Source of the DNA: Streptomyces endophytica
GTDB taxonomy: Bacteria > Actinomycetota > Actinomycetes > Streptomycetales > Streptomycetaceae
Assembly: GCF_026153355.1 (NCBI RefSeq)
Contig: NZ_CP110636.1
Span: 6,510,001 to 6,574,000, forward strand
DNA: 64,000 nucleotides
Reading direction: 5' to 3'
A program made the position numbers and the translations under genes. Positions 8,746 through 18,025 of the stretch are shown in pieces (position 1 is the first letter of the stretch; every line of letters begins with the position of its first letter). Below the pieces are notes generated by a model. That model was not told the DNA's origin. It worked only from the letters and a program-made list of their open reading frames with translations, and did no database searches.

Positions 8746-9549
8746 GTGCCGCCGTCCAGCGCCAGCACCTCCGCCGCCGAAGCCAAGCCCGCAGGCGCCA
8801 GCGGCGGTGTCCAGTCCCTCGAGCGCGCCTTCGACCTGCTGGAGCGGATGGCCGATGCCGGTGGCGAGGTCGGCCTGAGCGAGCTCTCCGGCAGCAGCGG
8901 ACTGCCGCTCCCCACCATCCACCGCCTGATGCGCACGCTCGTCGCCTGCGGGTACGTCCGCCAGCAGCCCAACCGCCGGTACGCGCTCGGTCCCCGGCTG
9001 ATCCGGCTCGGCGAGAGCGCGTCCCGCCTGCTGGGCACCTGGGCCCGGCCGTTCCTGGCCCGCCTGGTCGAGGAGACCGGCGAGACCGCCAACATGGCGC
9101 TGCTCGACGGCGACGAGATCGTCTACGTCGCCCAGGTCCCGTCCCGGCACGCGGTCCGGATGTTCACCGAGGTCGGCCGCCGCGTCCTGCCGCACTCCAC
9201 CGGCGTCGGCAAGGCCCTGCTGGCCAACCACCCGCCCGAGGAGGTCCGCGCGCTGCTCGGCCGTACGGGCATGCCCGCCGCGACCGAGAAGACGATCACC
9301 GATCCGGAGAACTTCCTGGACGCGCTCGCCGACGTCCGCCGGCTCGGCTACGCGGTCGACGACAACGAGCAGGAGATCGGCGTCCGCTGCCTCGCGGTGC
9401 CGGTGCCCAACTCCCCCACCTCCGCGGCCATCTCGATCTCCGGCCCGACCGGCCGGGTGACGGAGGCCGCGACGGACAAGATCGTCCCGGTACTGCAGGA
9501 CGTCGCGGCCCAGCTGTCGGTCGCCCTGGCAAACCAGACGCCGGCGTAA
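8746..9549 (+). CDS. IclR-family regulator, AllR-like
   Basis: A GTG at 8746 preceded by GAAAGGAAC gives 267 aa. After a low-complexity N-terminus, a winged helix occupies about residues 22-85 (VQSLERAFDLLERM...LSELSGSSGLPLPTIHRLMRTL). The IclR effector-binding domain follows (GETANMALLDGDEIVYVAQVPS, LPHSTGVGKALLA, GYAVDDNEQEIGVRCLAVPV). Divergent placement from the allantoin operon parallels AllR of Streptomyces and E. coli, which respond to allantoin-pathway metabolites. I infer it binds the TTCCG-N5-CGGAA sites in this window and represses the pathway. The ligand cannot be read from sequence. Confidence 0.85.
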   Translation: MPPSSASTSAAEAKPAGASGGVQSLERAFDLLERMADAGGEVGLSELSGSSGLPLPTIHRLMRTLVACGYVRQQPNRRYALGPRLIRLGESASRLLGTWARPFLARLVEETGETANMALLDGDEIVYVAQVPSRHAVRMFTEVGRRVLPHSTGVGKALLANHPPEEVRALLGRTGMPAATEKTITDPENFLDALADVRRLGYAVDDNEQEIGVRCLAVPVPNSPTSAAISISGPTGRVTEAATDKIVPVLQDVAAQLSVALANQTPA

Positions 9550-9581
9550 CGACCACGGGAGTCCCGGCCGGGGCGGCACGC

Positions 9582-9692
9582 CCGTCCCGGTCACCGGCAT
9601 CGCCGATCGCGGCCGTCCCGGTCGCCGGCTTTGTCGATCGCGACCCTCCGGGTCACCGGCTTTGTCGATCACCGACCGTCCTGGTCACCGGC
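9582..9692. repeat. Tandem repeat, about 31 bp, 3.5 copies
   Basis: Units start CCGTCCCGGTCACCGGC and end near GTCGATCGCGA. Three successive units of 31-32 bp differ at several positions, with a partial fourth. The array fills the gap between the convergent IclR and DUF5955 genes, and the last partial unit encodes the DUF5955 stop region. No function is evident. Confidence 0.7.
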
Positions 9693-10002
9693 CGCCCGGC
9701 AGCGAGCCGAAGCGGTCGATGCCCGCGCGCACCTCGCTCAACGCGGGCGAGAGCGCACTCACCGAACCGACCGCCCCCGCGATCAGCAGCAACGAACGGC
9801 GCAGCCGGGGCACCTCCGGCAACCCGTGACTGACCATCGCATCCAGCGCGGCCAGCTCCTCGTCGGCGGCCGCCCGATCCGGTAACTCCCCCGGCAGCAC
9901 GGCGAGTTGGCGCCGCAGCCGGGCCACCGCCCCGCGCAGCTCCGCCACCCGCGGGTCCCCGTCGACCCCGGTCACCCGTACGTCACCCTGCAGTTGTTCC
10001 AC
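9685..10002 (-). CDS. DUF5955 family protein (105 aa)
   Basis: The GTG at 10002 (upstream GGGAGG about 10 bases away) begins VEQLQGDVRVTGVDGDPRVAELR. The middle contains a short coiled-coil-like helix (RVAELRGAVARLRRQLAVLPGEL split by Pro) and a conserved block PEVPRLRRSLLLIAGAVGS. This pattern is that of the streptomycete DUF5955 family, of unknown function. It is separated from the upstream kinase by a strong terminator, so it is probably transcribed on its own. Confidence 0.6.
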   Translation of the reverse strand: MEQLQGDVRVTGVDGDPRVAELRGAVARLRRQLAVLPGELPDRAAADEELAALDAMVSHGLPEVPRLRRSLLLIAGAVGSVSALSPALSEVRAGIDRFGSLPGGR

Positions 10003-10117
10003 AACGACGGCGCCTCCCGAGCCGTTGCCCGTCCCACAATGCGGGACAGTTAACGCCACTGTGTGGTGCCTGCGCCACACGGAGCGCGAAAAAACCACCA
10101 CATCCGAACATCCCTGC

Positions 10118-10142
10118 CGCCCACCCCCTGAGGGGGTGGGCG
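10118..10142 (-). terminator. Terminator hairpin after the kinase gene
   Basis: CGCCCACCCC and GGGGTGGGCG are perfect 10-bp arms around a 5-base loop. It lies 45 bp beyond the kinase stop, between it and DUF5955, with an A-rich stretch (read as T-rich on the minus strand) further along. Confidence 0.7.
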
Positions 10143-10187
10143 GGTGAGGCGGTGCGGGTGCGGTGGTGCCGGACGGGGTCGTGCGGG

Positions 10188-12073
10188 TCAGTCCTGCTTC
10201 GGCTGAACCGCGTTGCGCCAGACCCGGACGTCGACGGTCATGTAGCTGCTGGGGTCGGACTTGGGTGCGAAGCCCTTGAAGGTGATCAGCGCGACGTGGC
10301 CGTAGTCCGTGGTCAGGCAGATCTGCGCGCCCTTGGTGAGCTGCTTGGTCAGGATGCTCTCGGTGAACCGGGTCTCGTTGCGGCAGGTGTCGAGCGAGCC
10401 CTGCTCACCCGGGTTCAGCAGCACCAGCTTGCCGTTGTCGGTGGAGACCTGGTCGTCCGAGTAGCTGTTGTCCTGGTAGGAGAAGTCGACGTCGGTGTCG
10501 TTGTCCGAGTTCGTCGGCTTCATCGACTCGTCGGCCATCGACAGGTGGTAGTCGTCCGGCAGGTTGATGTCCTTGAAGTCGACCGGCGTCGGGTCCTGCA
10601 CGGGTGCGGCCGGCGTGCCCGTGCCGTCCCCGCCCGGCGTCCCGGTCGGGTCCGCGCTCGGCGTGGGCGAGGCGCCGCTGGTCTTGGCCTTGGTGCTGCC
10701 GTCGGCCTGGTCCTTCTTCGTCTGGCCGTGGTCCTTCATCAGCGCGTAGACGACCCCGCCGCCGGCACCGGCGAAAGCCAGCAGGCAGACCAGCACCAGC
10801 GCCGTGACCAGGCCCTTGCGCTTCTTCTTCGGCGGCTGCGGGGCCGGCGCGGCGGCGGCCGGGTAGGCGGCGGTGGGGCCGGTGGCCGTCGGGCCGGCCG
10901 GGGTGGCAGCGGTCGGGGCGGTGGGCGTGGGGCCCGTGGCGGCGGGCGCCCCTGCGCGGTGGCGCCGACGGTCGGCGCGTAGGCCGCGGGGCCGAAGCCC
11001 GGCGGCGGGGTCTGCGGGTGGTTCAGCTCGGTCGGCACCGGCGGGACGGCGGGCGCCGGCTGGACCGGCGGCTGGGCGGGCGGCGCGGGCGGCTGCGCCG
11101 GCCGGGCCGGGGCGCCCGCGGTCGGTGCCTCCAGCGGGGGCGGCGGGGTCTGTACGGGTGCCGGGGCCGCGGTCCGCGTGGTGATGTCGGCGGCGACGGC
11201 GCTGGGCAGCCAGTCCTCGGGACGGCGCAGCTGGGTCTGCCCGGAGGCGGCCCCGCACAGCTCGATCACCTCGGCCACCGACGGCCGGTCCGCGGCGTCC
11301 TTGGCGAGGCAGCGGCCGACCAACTCCCGCAGTTCCTCGGGGAGTCCGGTCAGATCCGGCTCCTCGTGGACGATGCGGTAGAGCACGCCGTGCGAGGTGC
11401 CCTCACCGAACGCCGGGGAGCCGATCGCCGCGTACGCCGCGACCTGGCCCAGCGCGAAGACGTCGGTGGCCGGGCTGATGGCGCTGCCAGCGGCCTGTTC
11501 GGGCGCCATGAAGGTGGGCGTGCCGACCGTGACGCCACTACTGGTGAGCGACGTCGCGTCGGCGGCCCGGGCGATACCGAAGTCGATCACCCGTGGGCCG
11601 TCCGCGGCCAGCAGCACGTTGGACGGCTTGAGGTCGCGGTGCACGATCCCCGCACCATGGATGACCTGCAGGGCCTCGGCGATGCCGGCGACCAGCAGCA
11701 GGACCGTCGGGACCGGGAGCCGGCCGTGTTCGGCGACCGCCGCGGAGAGCGAGGGACCGGGGACGTAGGCGGTGGCGAGCCAGGGGCTCGGACCGTCCGC
11801 GTCGCTGTCGATGACCGGCGCGGTGAACAGGCCCTGCACCCGCTGTGCGGACTGCACTTCCTGCTTGAAGCGGCGGCGGAACTCCGCGTCCTCGCTGAAC
11901 TCGGGCCGGATCACCTTGATGGCCACCGGCCGCCCGCCGGGCGTGTACGAGAGGTAGACCTTGCCCATGCCGCCGGCGCCGAGCTTGGCCGTGAGGCGGT
12001 AGCCCGCGATCGCCCGCGGGTCGTCCCCCTCCAACGGCTGGAAGATCCCGGACGAGCCCACACTGTTCACCAC
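10188..12073 (-). CDS. PknB-type membrane Ser/Thr protein kinase (frame broken as sequenced)
   Basis: Kinase motifs are intact: glycine loop LGAGGMGKVY, VAIKVI lysine, catalytic HRDLKPSN, DFGIARA and the TFMAPEQ segment, all in the first 290 residues from the GTG at 12073. A long Pro/Ala linker follows. There the frame breaks at the C4 run 10949-10952; adding one base joins it to a basic stop (PPKKKRKG), a single membrane helix (LVTALVLVCLLAFAGAGGG) and an extracellular domain of about 170 residues that ends at 10188. With correction the protein is 628 aa, normal for this class. A base-calling loss is more likely than a true mutation. The extracellular domain is unassigned. Confidence 0.85.
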
Positions 12074-12470
12074 GAACGTCCCCCGACTTCAGAAAATGGC
12101 CCGGTCTGCCCCACCGGCAGACAGCCACGATTGCCCACAACGGGGCAGAACCTTATCCGGCCGCACGCGGCACCGTGACATCGCCGGCCGGCAGGGGGGC
12201 GCCTTGTCCGAAGCGCCGGTTTCGCGACCGCATTTCGCGGCGACTCCGGCCGCGTTCGGGGCTTGACCGCGGGCTTCCAGGGCACGCCGACGCACCGTCA
12301 CGCGGCCCTTCCCCGTAGTGAACTGACCATGCGTCATGCGTCGTGTGTACATACGTTCCCCCTGCCACCCGTTGGCGTGGGCGTGGCCGAATCGATGCGT
12401 ACAGGGGGGCAAGTGGGAGCATTCTTCCCTCCGAGGAAATATCCGGCATATCACTGAATCGGAGAACGGC
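12074..12470. other. Non-coding gap between kinase and small gene
   Basis: No convincing gene in about 400 bp. It should hold the kinase promoter (minus strand) and that of the 74-aa gene (plus strand). I see short inverted pieces such as TGCCCC...GGGGCA around 12108-12143 but nothing diagnostic. Confidence 0.4.
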
Positions 12471-12695
12471 ATGGAGCCCCACACCGGCCCCGACACCGGA
12501 CCGAACCGTCGCAACATCAGCGTCGTCCAGCTCATCTGCCACGCGTACGGCCTTTCCGATGCGTCGGAAATCACCCTGGAGCACATACACCGTTACGTGA
12601 GCGAGCGGCGGCGCGTGGAGGACGGCACACACCACCTGCGGGACCGGTTCCGGCCGAACATCCCCCGCCAGCGCTCCGTCGACGACGCGGCCTGA
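12471..12695 (+). CDS. Small hydrophilic protein of unknown function (74 aa)
   Basis: ATG at 12471 preceded by GGAGAACGGC. The product begins MEPHTGPDTGPNRRN, then a compact segment ISVVQLICHAYGLSDASEI that resembles a short helical module, and ends in a charged tail rich in Arg and Asp. GC third-position use is like its neighbours. I do not recognise the family. It is followed 60 bp later by the cytidylyltransferase gene, so cotranscription is possible. Confidence 0.5.
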   Translation: MEPHTGPDTGPNRRNISVVQLICHAYGLSDASEITLEHIHRYVSERRRVEDGTHHLRDRFRPNIPRQRSVDDAA

Positions 12696-12756
12696 GCCCG
12701 CGGGCGACGACGGCCAACGACCCGCGACGCGCGGTGCCATGAGGTAAGCAGTCCCC

Positions 12757-13500
12757 ATGGCACCGACATCGCCGGACGAAACCTCCGAAGCGCACCACAC
12801 CCCTGAAGCGCCCCACGCCTCCGAAGCCAACGAACCCTCCGAAGCGAACGAATCCCCGGAAGCGATCGGAGCCTTCGAGGCGCCGCAGGCGCAGTCCGCG
12901 ACGCCCCGGCCCGAGGGGAGGGTGGCCGGTCTGCTGCTCGCCGCGGGCGGCGGCCGGCGTCTGGGGGGACGGCCGAAGGCACTGCTCGACCACCGGGGAC
13001 GGCCGCTGGTCGAGCACGCGGCACGGGTCCTGCGGGACGGCGGCTGCCGGCCGGTGCACATCGTGCTCGGCGCGGCCGCCGACGCCGTACGCGCCCGGGC
13101 CGACCTCGCGGCGTACGGCGTCTCGGTCAACCCCGACTGGGCGCAGGGCATGGGCTCATCGCTCCGGGTGGGGCTCGCCGCGCTGGCCGGCGAGGGGGCG
13201 GACGCCGTGATGGTGTCGCTGGTCGACCAGCCGGGCATCGGCGCCGCGGCGGTGGCCCGGCTGATCGCGGCGTACGCCGCGGGCGCGGACCTGGTGGCGG
13301 CCGCGTACGACGGCCGGCGCGGTCACCCCGTCCTCTTCGCGGCCGGGCGCTGGGCCGGGATCGCCGCGAGCGCGGAGGGCGACCGCGGCGCCCGTGCCTA
13401 CCTCCAGCGGCATGTGAAGGCGCTCACGCTGGTCGAGTGCGGCGACATCGCCGAGCCGTACGACATCGACACCCCGGAGGACCTGCACCGCCTGGAGTGA
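12757..13500 (+). CDS. MobA-like nucleotidyltransferase (molybdenum cofactor cytidylyltransferase type)
   Basis: After an unusual, probably disordered N-terminus of about 50 residues made of SEA/PEA-type repeats, a GT-A nucleotidyltransferase domain follows: GLLLAAGGGRRLGGRPKALL binds the nucleotide, SLVDQPGI carries the metal-site Asp, and GRRGHPVLF is the usual later motif. MocA/MobA enzymes attach CMP or GMP to molybdopterin. Xanthine dehydrogenase, encoded 40 kb away here, needs the cytosine dinucleotide or plain cofactor, so a maturation role is plausible but inferred. The start is ATG at 12757 with GAGGTAAGC upstream. Confidence 0.72.
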   Translation: MAPTSPDETSEAHHTPEAPHASEANEPSEANESPEAIGAFEAPQAQSATPRPEGRVAGLLLAAGGGRRLGGRPKALLDHRGRPLVEHAARVLRDGGCRPVHIVLGAAADAVRARADLAAYGVSVNPDWAQGMGSSLRVGLAALAGEGADAVMVSLVDQPGIGAAAVARLIAAYAAGADLVAAAYDGRRGHPVLFAAGRWAGIAASAEGDRGARAYLQRHVKALTLVECGDIAEPYDIDTPEDLHRLE

Positions 13501-13619
13501 GGCCCGGCCGGCGTGGTTCACCGGGCCCGCACACCCGTGGAGGGACCGTAATGGAGAGTGACCGGCGTGGCACCGAGAGCCATTCGATCACCACTTCTGT
13601 CGACCCTGAGAATCTCGAT

Positions 13620-13660
13620 ATCAACAAACCATTGAAGTTCCGCGATAAGGAAACTAGTCT
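13620..13660 (+). promoter_or_regulatory. Malate synthase promoter with both operator motifs
   Basis: A -35-like TTGAAG (13632-13637) and -10-like TAGTCT (13655-13660) are 17 bases apart. The spacer is almost exactly filled by TTCCG-CGATA-AGGAA (13638-13652), the IclR-type motif. The -35 is overlapped by a degenerate ATCAACA-AAC-CATTGAA (13620-13636), related to the perfect TTCAACA-N3-TGTTGAA site at allantoinase. The layout suits a repressor that blocks RNA polymerase. All by eye. Confidence 0.55.
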
Positions 13661-13783
13661 CCACTGGTCAGAAGCGCCCTGAATCCAGACGGCGCCCGCG
13701 ACCGTATCTCGGAGCCCGCGGCACCCCGTGCCGCCCGTGTCCCGGCGGCCGCCAGGCACCGCCGCTGAATGGAGTGACAGCTC

Positions 13784-15412
13784 ATGTCCGCACCAGCGCC
13801 GTCCCCGCTGGCCATCGTCGAAGTCGACCCCGCCCACACCCCGGAACGGCAGGACGAGGTCCTCACCGACGCCGCGCTCGCCTTCGTCGCCGAGCTGCAC
13901 CGCCGGTTCACCCCGCGCCGTGACGAACTGCTCGCCCGCCGCGCCGGGCGCCGTGCGGAGATCGCCCGGACCAGCACGCTGGACTTCCTCCCGGAGACCG
14001 CGCAGATCCGCGCCGACGACAGCTGGAAGGTCGCCGAGGCGCCCGCCGCGCTCAACGACCGGCGGGTGGAGATCACCGGTCCCACCGACCGGAAGATGAC
14101 CATCAACGCGCTCAACTCGGGCGCCAAGGTCTGGCTCGCCGACTTCGAGGACGCCTCCGCCCCCACCTGGGAGAACGTCGTCGGTGGCCAGATCAACCTG
14201 ATCGACGCCTACGAGCGCCGGATCGACTTCACCGACCCGAAGTCCGGTAAGTCGTACGCCCTGAAGCCCGCCGAGGAGCTCGCGACCGTCGTGATGCGCC
14301 CGCGCGGCTGGCACCTGGAGGAGCGGCACCTCCAGTTCGAGGGCCGCCCGGTTCCCGGCGCCCTGGTCGACTTCGGCCTGTACTTCTTCCACAACGCCAA
14401 GCGGCTGCTGGACCTGGGCAAGGGCCCGTACTTCTACCTCCCGAAGACCGAGTCCCACCTGGAGGCGCGCCTCTGGAACGACATCTTCGTCTTCGCGCAG
14501 GACTACGTCGGCATCCCCCAGGGCACCATCCGCGCCACGGTGCTCATCGAGACCATCACCGCGGCGTACGAGATGGAGGAGATCCTCTACGAGCTGCGCG
14601 ACCACGCCTCGGGCCTGAACGCCGGCCGCTGGGACTACCTCTTCTCCATCGTCAAGAACTTCCGTGACGGCGGCGCGAAGTTCGTCCTGCCGGACCGCAA
14701 CGCGGTGACCATGACCGCCCCGTTCATGCGCGCCTACACCGAACTGCTGGTCCGCACCTGCCACAAGCGCGGTGCGCACGCGATCGGCGGCATGGCGGCC
14801 TTCATCCCCAACCGCCGCGACCCGGAGGCCAACGAGAAGGCGCTGGCCAAGGTCAAGAACGACAAGGACCGCGAGGCCGGGGACGGTTTCGACGGTTCCT
14901 GGGTCGCCCACCCCGACCTGGTCCCGGTCGCCCGCGCGTCCTTCGACGCGGTCCTCGGCGACAAGCCGAACCAGAAGGACCGTCTGCGCGAGGACGTCTC
15001 CGTCGCGGCGGCCGACCTCATCGCGATCGACTCCCTGGAAGCCAAGCCCACTTACCAGGGCCTGGTGGACGCCGTCCAGGTCGGCACCCGCTACATCGAG
15101 GCGTGGCTGCGCGGCCTGGGTGCCGTCGCCATCTTCGGCCTCATGGAGGACGCCGCCACCGCCGAGATCTCGCGCTCGCAGATCTGGCAGTGGGTGGACG
15201 CCGGGGTCACCTTCGAGGACGGCAAGAAGGTGACCGCCGATCTGGTCCGCACGATCGCCGACGAGGAACTCGCCGCCATCCGCGACGAGATCGGCGAGGA
15301 CGCCTTCGCCTCCGGCAAGTGGCAGCAGGCGCACGACCTCCTGCTGAAGGTCTCCCTGGACGCGGACTACGCGGACTTCCTGACGCTGCCCGCGTACGAA
15401 CTGCTCGGCTGA
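13784..15412 (+). CDS. aceB: Malate synthase A
   Basis: Condenses glyoxylate and acetyl-CoA to malate, so it disposes of glyoxylate from allantoin as well as serving the glyoxylate shunt. The 542-aa length is right for the A isoform. Family landmarks include WLADFEDASAPTWENVV, RPRGWHLEE, GLNAGRWDYLFSIVKNF and AIGGMAAFIPNRRDP, plus the C-terminal GLMEDAATAEISRSQIWQW. ATG at 13784 follows GGAGTGACAGCTC. It stands alone between its own promoter and a strong terminator. The two purine-type operator motifs in its promoter suggest coregulation with allantoin genes. Confidence 0.95.
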   Translation: MSAPAPSPLAIVEVDPAHTPERQDEVLTDAALAFVAELHRRFTPRRDELLARRAGRRAEIARTSTLDFLPETAQIRADDSWKVAEAPAALNDRRVEITGPTDRKMTINALNSGAKVWLADFEDASAPTWENVVGGQINLIDAYERRIDFTDPKSGKSYALKPAEELATVVMRPRGWHLEERHLQFEGRPVPGALVDFGLYFFHNAKRLLDLGKGPYFYLPKTESHLEARLWNDIFVFAQDYVGIPQGTIRATVLIETITAAYEMEEILYELRDHASGLNAGRWDYLFSIVKNFRDGGAKFVLPDRNAVTMTAPFMRAYTELLVRTCHKRGAHAIGGMAAFIPNRRDPEANEKALAKVKNDKDREAGDGFDGSWVAHPDLVPVARASFDAVLGDKPNQKDRLREDVSVAAADLIAIDSLEAKPTYQGLVDAVQVGTRYIEAWLRGLGAVAIFGLMEDAATAEISRSQIWQWVDAGVTFEDGKKVTADLVRTIADEELAAIRDEIGEDAFASGKWQQAHDLLLKVSLDADYADFLTLPAYELLG

Positions 15413-15427
15413 GCACCCCGCGACAGC

Positions 15428-15467
15428 GCCGAAGGGCCGGTACGGACCGCCGTACCGGCCCTTCGGC
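15428..15467 (+). terminator. Terminator after malate synthase
   Basis: Perfect 18-bp arms, GCCGAAGGGCCGGTACGG and CCGTACCGGCCCTTCGGC, enclose ACCG. It starts 15 bp after the malate synthase stop. No T-tract follows, as is common in streptomycetes. Confidence 0.88.
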
Positions 15468-15510
15468 ACGCAGCCGGCTGGGGCCGCTTCCTGCCGCGTA
15501 CGCTTACCCC

Positions 15511-16611
15511 GTGACGATGCGCAAGGCGGTCGACGTGAGTGTCGACGCGATGATCGAGGACCTCAGGACACTCGTCGAGATCGAGTCTCCCTCGCGTGAT
15601 CTCGACGCCTTGCGGGCCTCGGCGAAAACGGTCGCCGCCGTCCTCGAGAACCGCCTCGGCGGGCGGGCCGTCCTGGTGGAGAGCGAGGCCGGACCGCATG
15701 TCCGCTGGTCAGGTGGCGGCGAGCCCAAGGTACTGATCCTCGGGCACCATGACACGGTGTTTCCGCTCGGCACCCTGGAGCGCCGCCCGTTCAGGGTCGA
15801 GGACGGGCATGCCACCGGGCCCGGGGTCTTCGACATGCTCGGCGGTCTGGTGCAGGCCGTGCACGGCCTGGCGGCGCTCGACGACCGGTCGGGCGTGGAG
15901 ATCCTGGTGACCGCCGACGAGGAGGTCGGTTCGCGCTCCTCCCGTGCGCTGATCGAGGAACGGGCGCTTGCCTGCGGCGCGGTGCTGGTCTTCGAGGGCG
16001 CCGCGGACGGCGGGGCGCTGAAGACCGGCCGCAAGGGCTGCGGCACGTTCCGGGTCCGCATCAAGGGCCGGGCGTCGCACGCCGGCCTGGAGCCCGCGGC
16101 GGGGGTCAACGCCCTGGTCGAAGCGGCACACCAGGTGCTGGACATCGCGGCGCTCGGCCGGCCCGGGATCGGCACGACCGTCACCCCGACCGTCGCGTCC
16201 GCGGGCACCCTCGACAACGTCGTCCCCGCGGAGGCGACCGTCATCGTCGACGTCCGGGTCGAGTCCGCCGACGAGAAGGAGCGCATCGAGTCCGCGTTCG
16301 CGGCGCTGGCTCCGCATCTGCCGGAGGCGGAGGTCACGGTGGAGGGAGGCATCGGCCGCCCGCCGATGCTCGAGTCGGCATCGGCCGAGCTCTTCGCGCT
16401 GGCCCAGCAGCTGCTTCCCGGCCTCGAAGCCAGGGCGGTCGGCGGCGGCAGCGACGGCAACTTCACGGCCGCGCTGGGGGTGCCGACGCTCGACGGCCTC
16501 GGAGCGGTCGGCGGCGGCGCGCACGCCGACCACGAATACCTGGTCGTCGACACCATGGTGGAACGGGCGAACCTCGTCGCCGGCCTGGTCACGGCGATTC
16601 AGCAGGCGTAG
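15511..16611 (+). CDS. M20-family metallopeptidase (glutamate carboxypeptidase-like)
   Basis: 366 aa from GTG at 15511 (an ATG two codons later is an alternative). The di-zinc site is visible: GHHDTVFPLG (His-x-Asp), the bridging Asp in GPGVFDMLGG, TADEEVGS with the catalytic Glu pair, and HADHEY near the C-terminus. The lid/dimer domain (about 175-280) carries RASHAGLEP. Relatives cleave C-terminal glutamate or acyl-amino acids. There is no operon partner in the same direction, so the substrate is unknown. Confidence 0.85.
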   Translation: MTMRKAVDVSVDAMIEDLRTLVEIESPSRDLDALRASAKTVAAVLENRLGGRAVLVESEAGPHVRWSGGGEPKVLILGHHDTVFPLGTLERRPFRVEDGHATGPGVFDMLGGLVQAVHGLAALDDRSGVEILVTADEEVGSRSSRALIEERALACGAVLVFEGAADGGALKTGRKGCGTFRVRIKGRASHAGLEPAAGVNALVEAAHQVLDIAALGRPGIGTTVTPTVASAGTLDNVVPAEATVIVDVRVESADEKERIESAFAALAPHLPEAEVTVEGGIGRPPMLESASAELFALAQQLLPGLEARAVGGGSDGNFTAALGVPTLDGLGAVGGGAHADHEYLVVDTMVERANLVAGLVTAIQQA

Positions 16612-16683
16612 GAGGGGAGGACGGGCAGCCCGCCGCCGTGTCACCGGACCCGGCGGCGGGCGCCGCCTTCCCCGGACCGCCCC

Positions 16684-17400
16684 TCACCGCGTGGTGAAGG
16701 CCCCTCCGTTGACGTGGAGGGTCTGGCCGGTGATGTGCCGGGCACCCGGGGAGGCGAGGAAGTACGCCGTCTCGGCGATGTCCTCGACCGTGCCGGGCCG
16801 CTTGTTGTGCGTCTCCGCGACGAGCGCGCTCTGCCGCTCGTCGGTCAGCTGCCCGTGGAAGAAGTTGGTGCCGGCGATGTAGCCGGCGGAAATGACGTTG
16901 CTGGTGATGCCCCGGGGGCCGAGGTCTGCCGACAGTGCGGCGTTCCACGCGGCCAGTGCGGCCTTGGCCGCGCCGTAGGAGCCGCCCCGGCGCTCGGCCC
17001 CGATCGAGCCGATGCTGAGGACGGCACCGCCCGGGGTGAGCTTGTCCTGAAACGCGGTCGTGGTCAGGACCGCGCCCAGCAGGTTCTGCGCCAGGTTGGC
17101 CTGCCACTGGGCCAGTACCGCCGCCAGGGCCGATCCGTCGTCCGGCGCTCCCTGGGGCAGGCCGCCGGCCGCGTTGATCAGGACGTCCAACGCGCCGAAA
17201 CGGGCGGTGAGTTCTTCCACCTGGCCGGGTTCGGTGGCGTCGCAGACCGCGCCGTGCACACCCAGTTCCTCGGCGGCCGCCGCGACGGTGTCGGCATGGC
17301 GTCCGGTGATGTGGACCTCCGCATGGTCGGTGGCGAACCTTGCGGCGATGGCGCGGCCGATGCCGCTGGTTCCTCCGGTGACGAGCACGGTGCGGGTCAC
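16684..17400 (-). CDS. Short-chain dehydrogenase/reductase
   Basis: Classical SDR of 238 aa with the NAD(P) motif TGGTSGIGR at residues 8-16, NAAGG, the catalytic Ser in IGSIGAERRG and Tyr-x3-Lys in YGAAKAAL, and a C-terminal TGQTLHVNGG. Start is GTG at 17400. It is divergent from a MarR regulator 70 bp away with a perfect dyad between them, so it is probably that regulator's target. Substrate unknown. Confidence 0.88.
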   Translation of the reverse strand: MTRTVLVTGGTSGIGRAIAARFATDHAEVHITGRHADTVAAAAEELGVHGAVCDATEPGQVEELTARFGALDVLINAAGGLPQGAPDDGSALAAVLAQWQANLAQNLLGAVLTTTAFQDKLTPGGAVLSIGSIGAERRGGSYGAAKAALAAWNAALSADLGPRGITSNVISAGYIAGTNFFHGQLTDERQSALVAETHNKRPGTVEDIAETAYFLASPGARHITGQTLHVNGGAFTTR

Positions 17401-17422
17401 GGGTCCTCCTCCTCGCTGCTAC

Positions 17423-17436
17423 GTTTAGACCTAAAC
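17423..17436. promoter_or_regulatory. MarR operator dyad
   Basis: GTTTAG-AC-CTAAAC is a perfect 6-2-6 palindrome in an AT-rich patch midway between the divergent SDR and MarR genes. Position and symmetry fit a MarR-family dimer site controlling both genes. Confidence 0.65.
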
Positions 17437-17470
17437 ACAACCGTACACGCAACGGATCAAGGGGTCACAC

Positions 17471-18016
17471 GTGGCTGAACCCACCGCAGAAGCAGGGGAC
17501 TTCGTACCCGCCTATCCCGCCGCACGGATCGCCGCGGCCTGGCGGCGGGAACGCCCCGGCACCCCCACCGAGTCGATCGAGATCGTCACGCCCCTCTGGT
17601 GGCTGGGGAAGCTGTTCACCAACGACCGCAACCGGGTACTGCGCGAGGCGGGGATCGATGCGGCCACGCTCGACCTGCTGTCCGTCATCCGGCGTTCCGG
17701 GCCGCCGTACACCCTCAGCACCCGCGAGATCGCCGAACTGACGCTGGTGACCGCCGGTGCCATCTCGCAGCGCGTCGCCCGGGCCGAGCGGGACGGCCTG
17801 GTCCGGCGCAGGGCGGGAACCACCGGCCGCCGGACCGTGCTGGTGTCGCTGACGCCCGACGGCCATGCGCTGATCGAGCGCTCCGTGGACGCCGTCCTGG
17901 GCCGCGAGGCCACCCTCGTCAGTGATCTGTCGACGGACGAACGCGACACCCTCATCACGCTGTTGGAGAAGCTGATGACCGATGTCCGACGGCGCACCGC
18001 CCACGCCGAGGACTGA
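17471..18016 (+). CDS. MarR-family transcriptional regulator
   Basis: 181 aa from GTG at 17471. A winged helix-turn-helix spans about residues 60-130: TLSTREIAELTLVTAGAISQR is the recognition helix region, and the wing RRAGTTGRRTVLVSLTPDGH is typical of MarR proteins. Flanking helices would form the dimer. Divergent from an SDR gene with a shared operator, so it likely represses the SDR and itself until a small-molecule ligand binds. It converges on the next M20 peptidase gene with a 9-bp gap. Confidence 0.85.
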   Translation: MAEPTAEAGDFVPAYPAARIAAAWRRERPGTPTESIEIVTPLWWLGKLFTNDRNRVLREAGIDAATLDLLSVIRRSGPPYTLSTREIAELTLVTAGAISQRVARAERDGLVRRRAGTTGRRTVLVSLTPDGHALIERSVDAVLGREATLVSDLSTDERDTLITLLEKLMTDVRRRTAHAED

Positions 18017-18025
18017 GCGGGCCCG

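Noticed and set aside
10188..12073. Reading the kinase as two genes (cytosolic kinase plus separate membrane sensor)
   Set aside because: The break is at a C4 run in the linker and one added base gives a standard single-span PknB-type protein; the second part has no start or ribosome site.
13551..13682. A 43-codon ORF (MESDRRGTESHS...) with GGAGGG upstream, before malate synthase
   Set aside because: The likely malate synthase promoter and operators (13620-13660) lie inside it, its GC is well below coding neighbours, and it has no recognisable homologue pattern.
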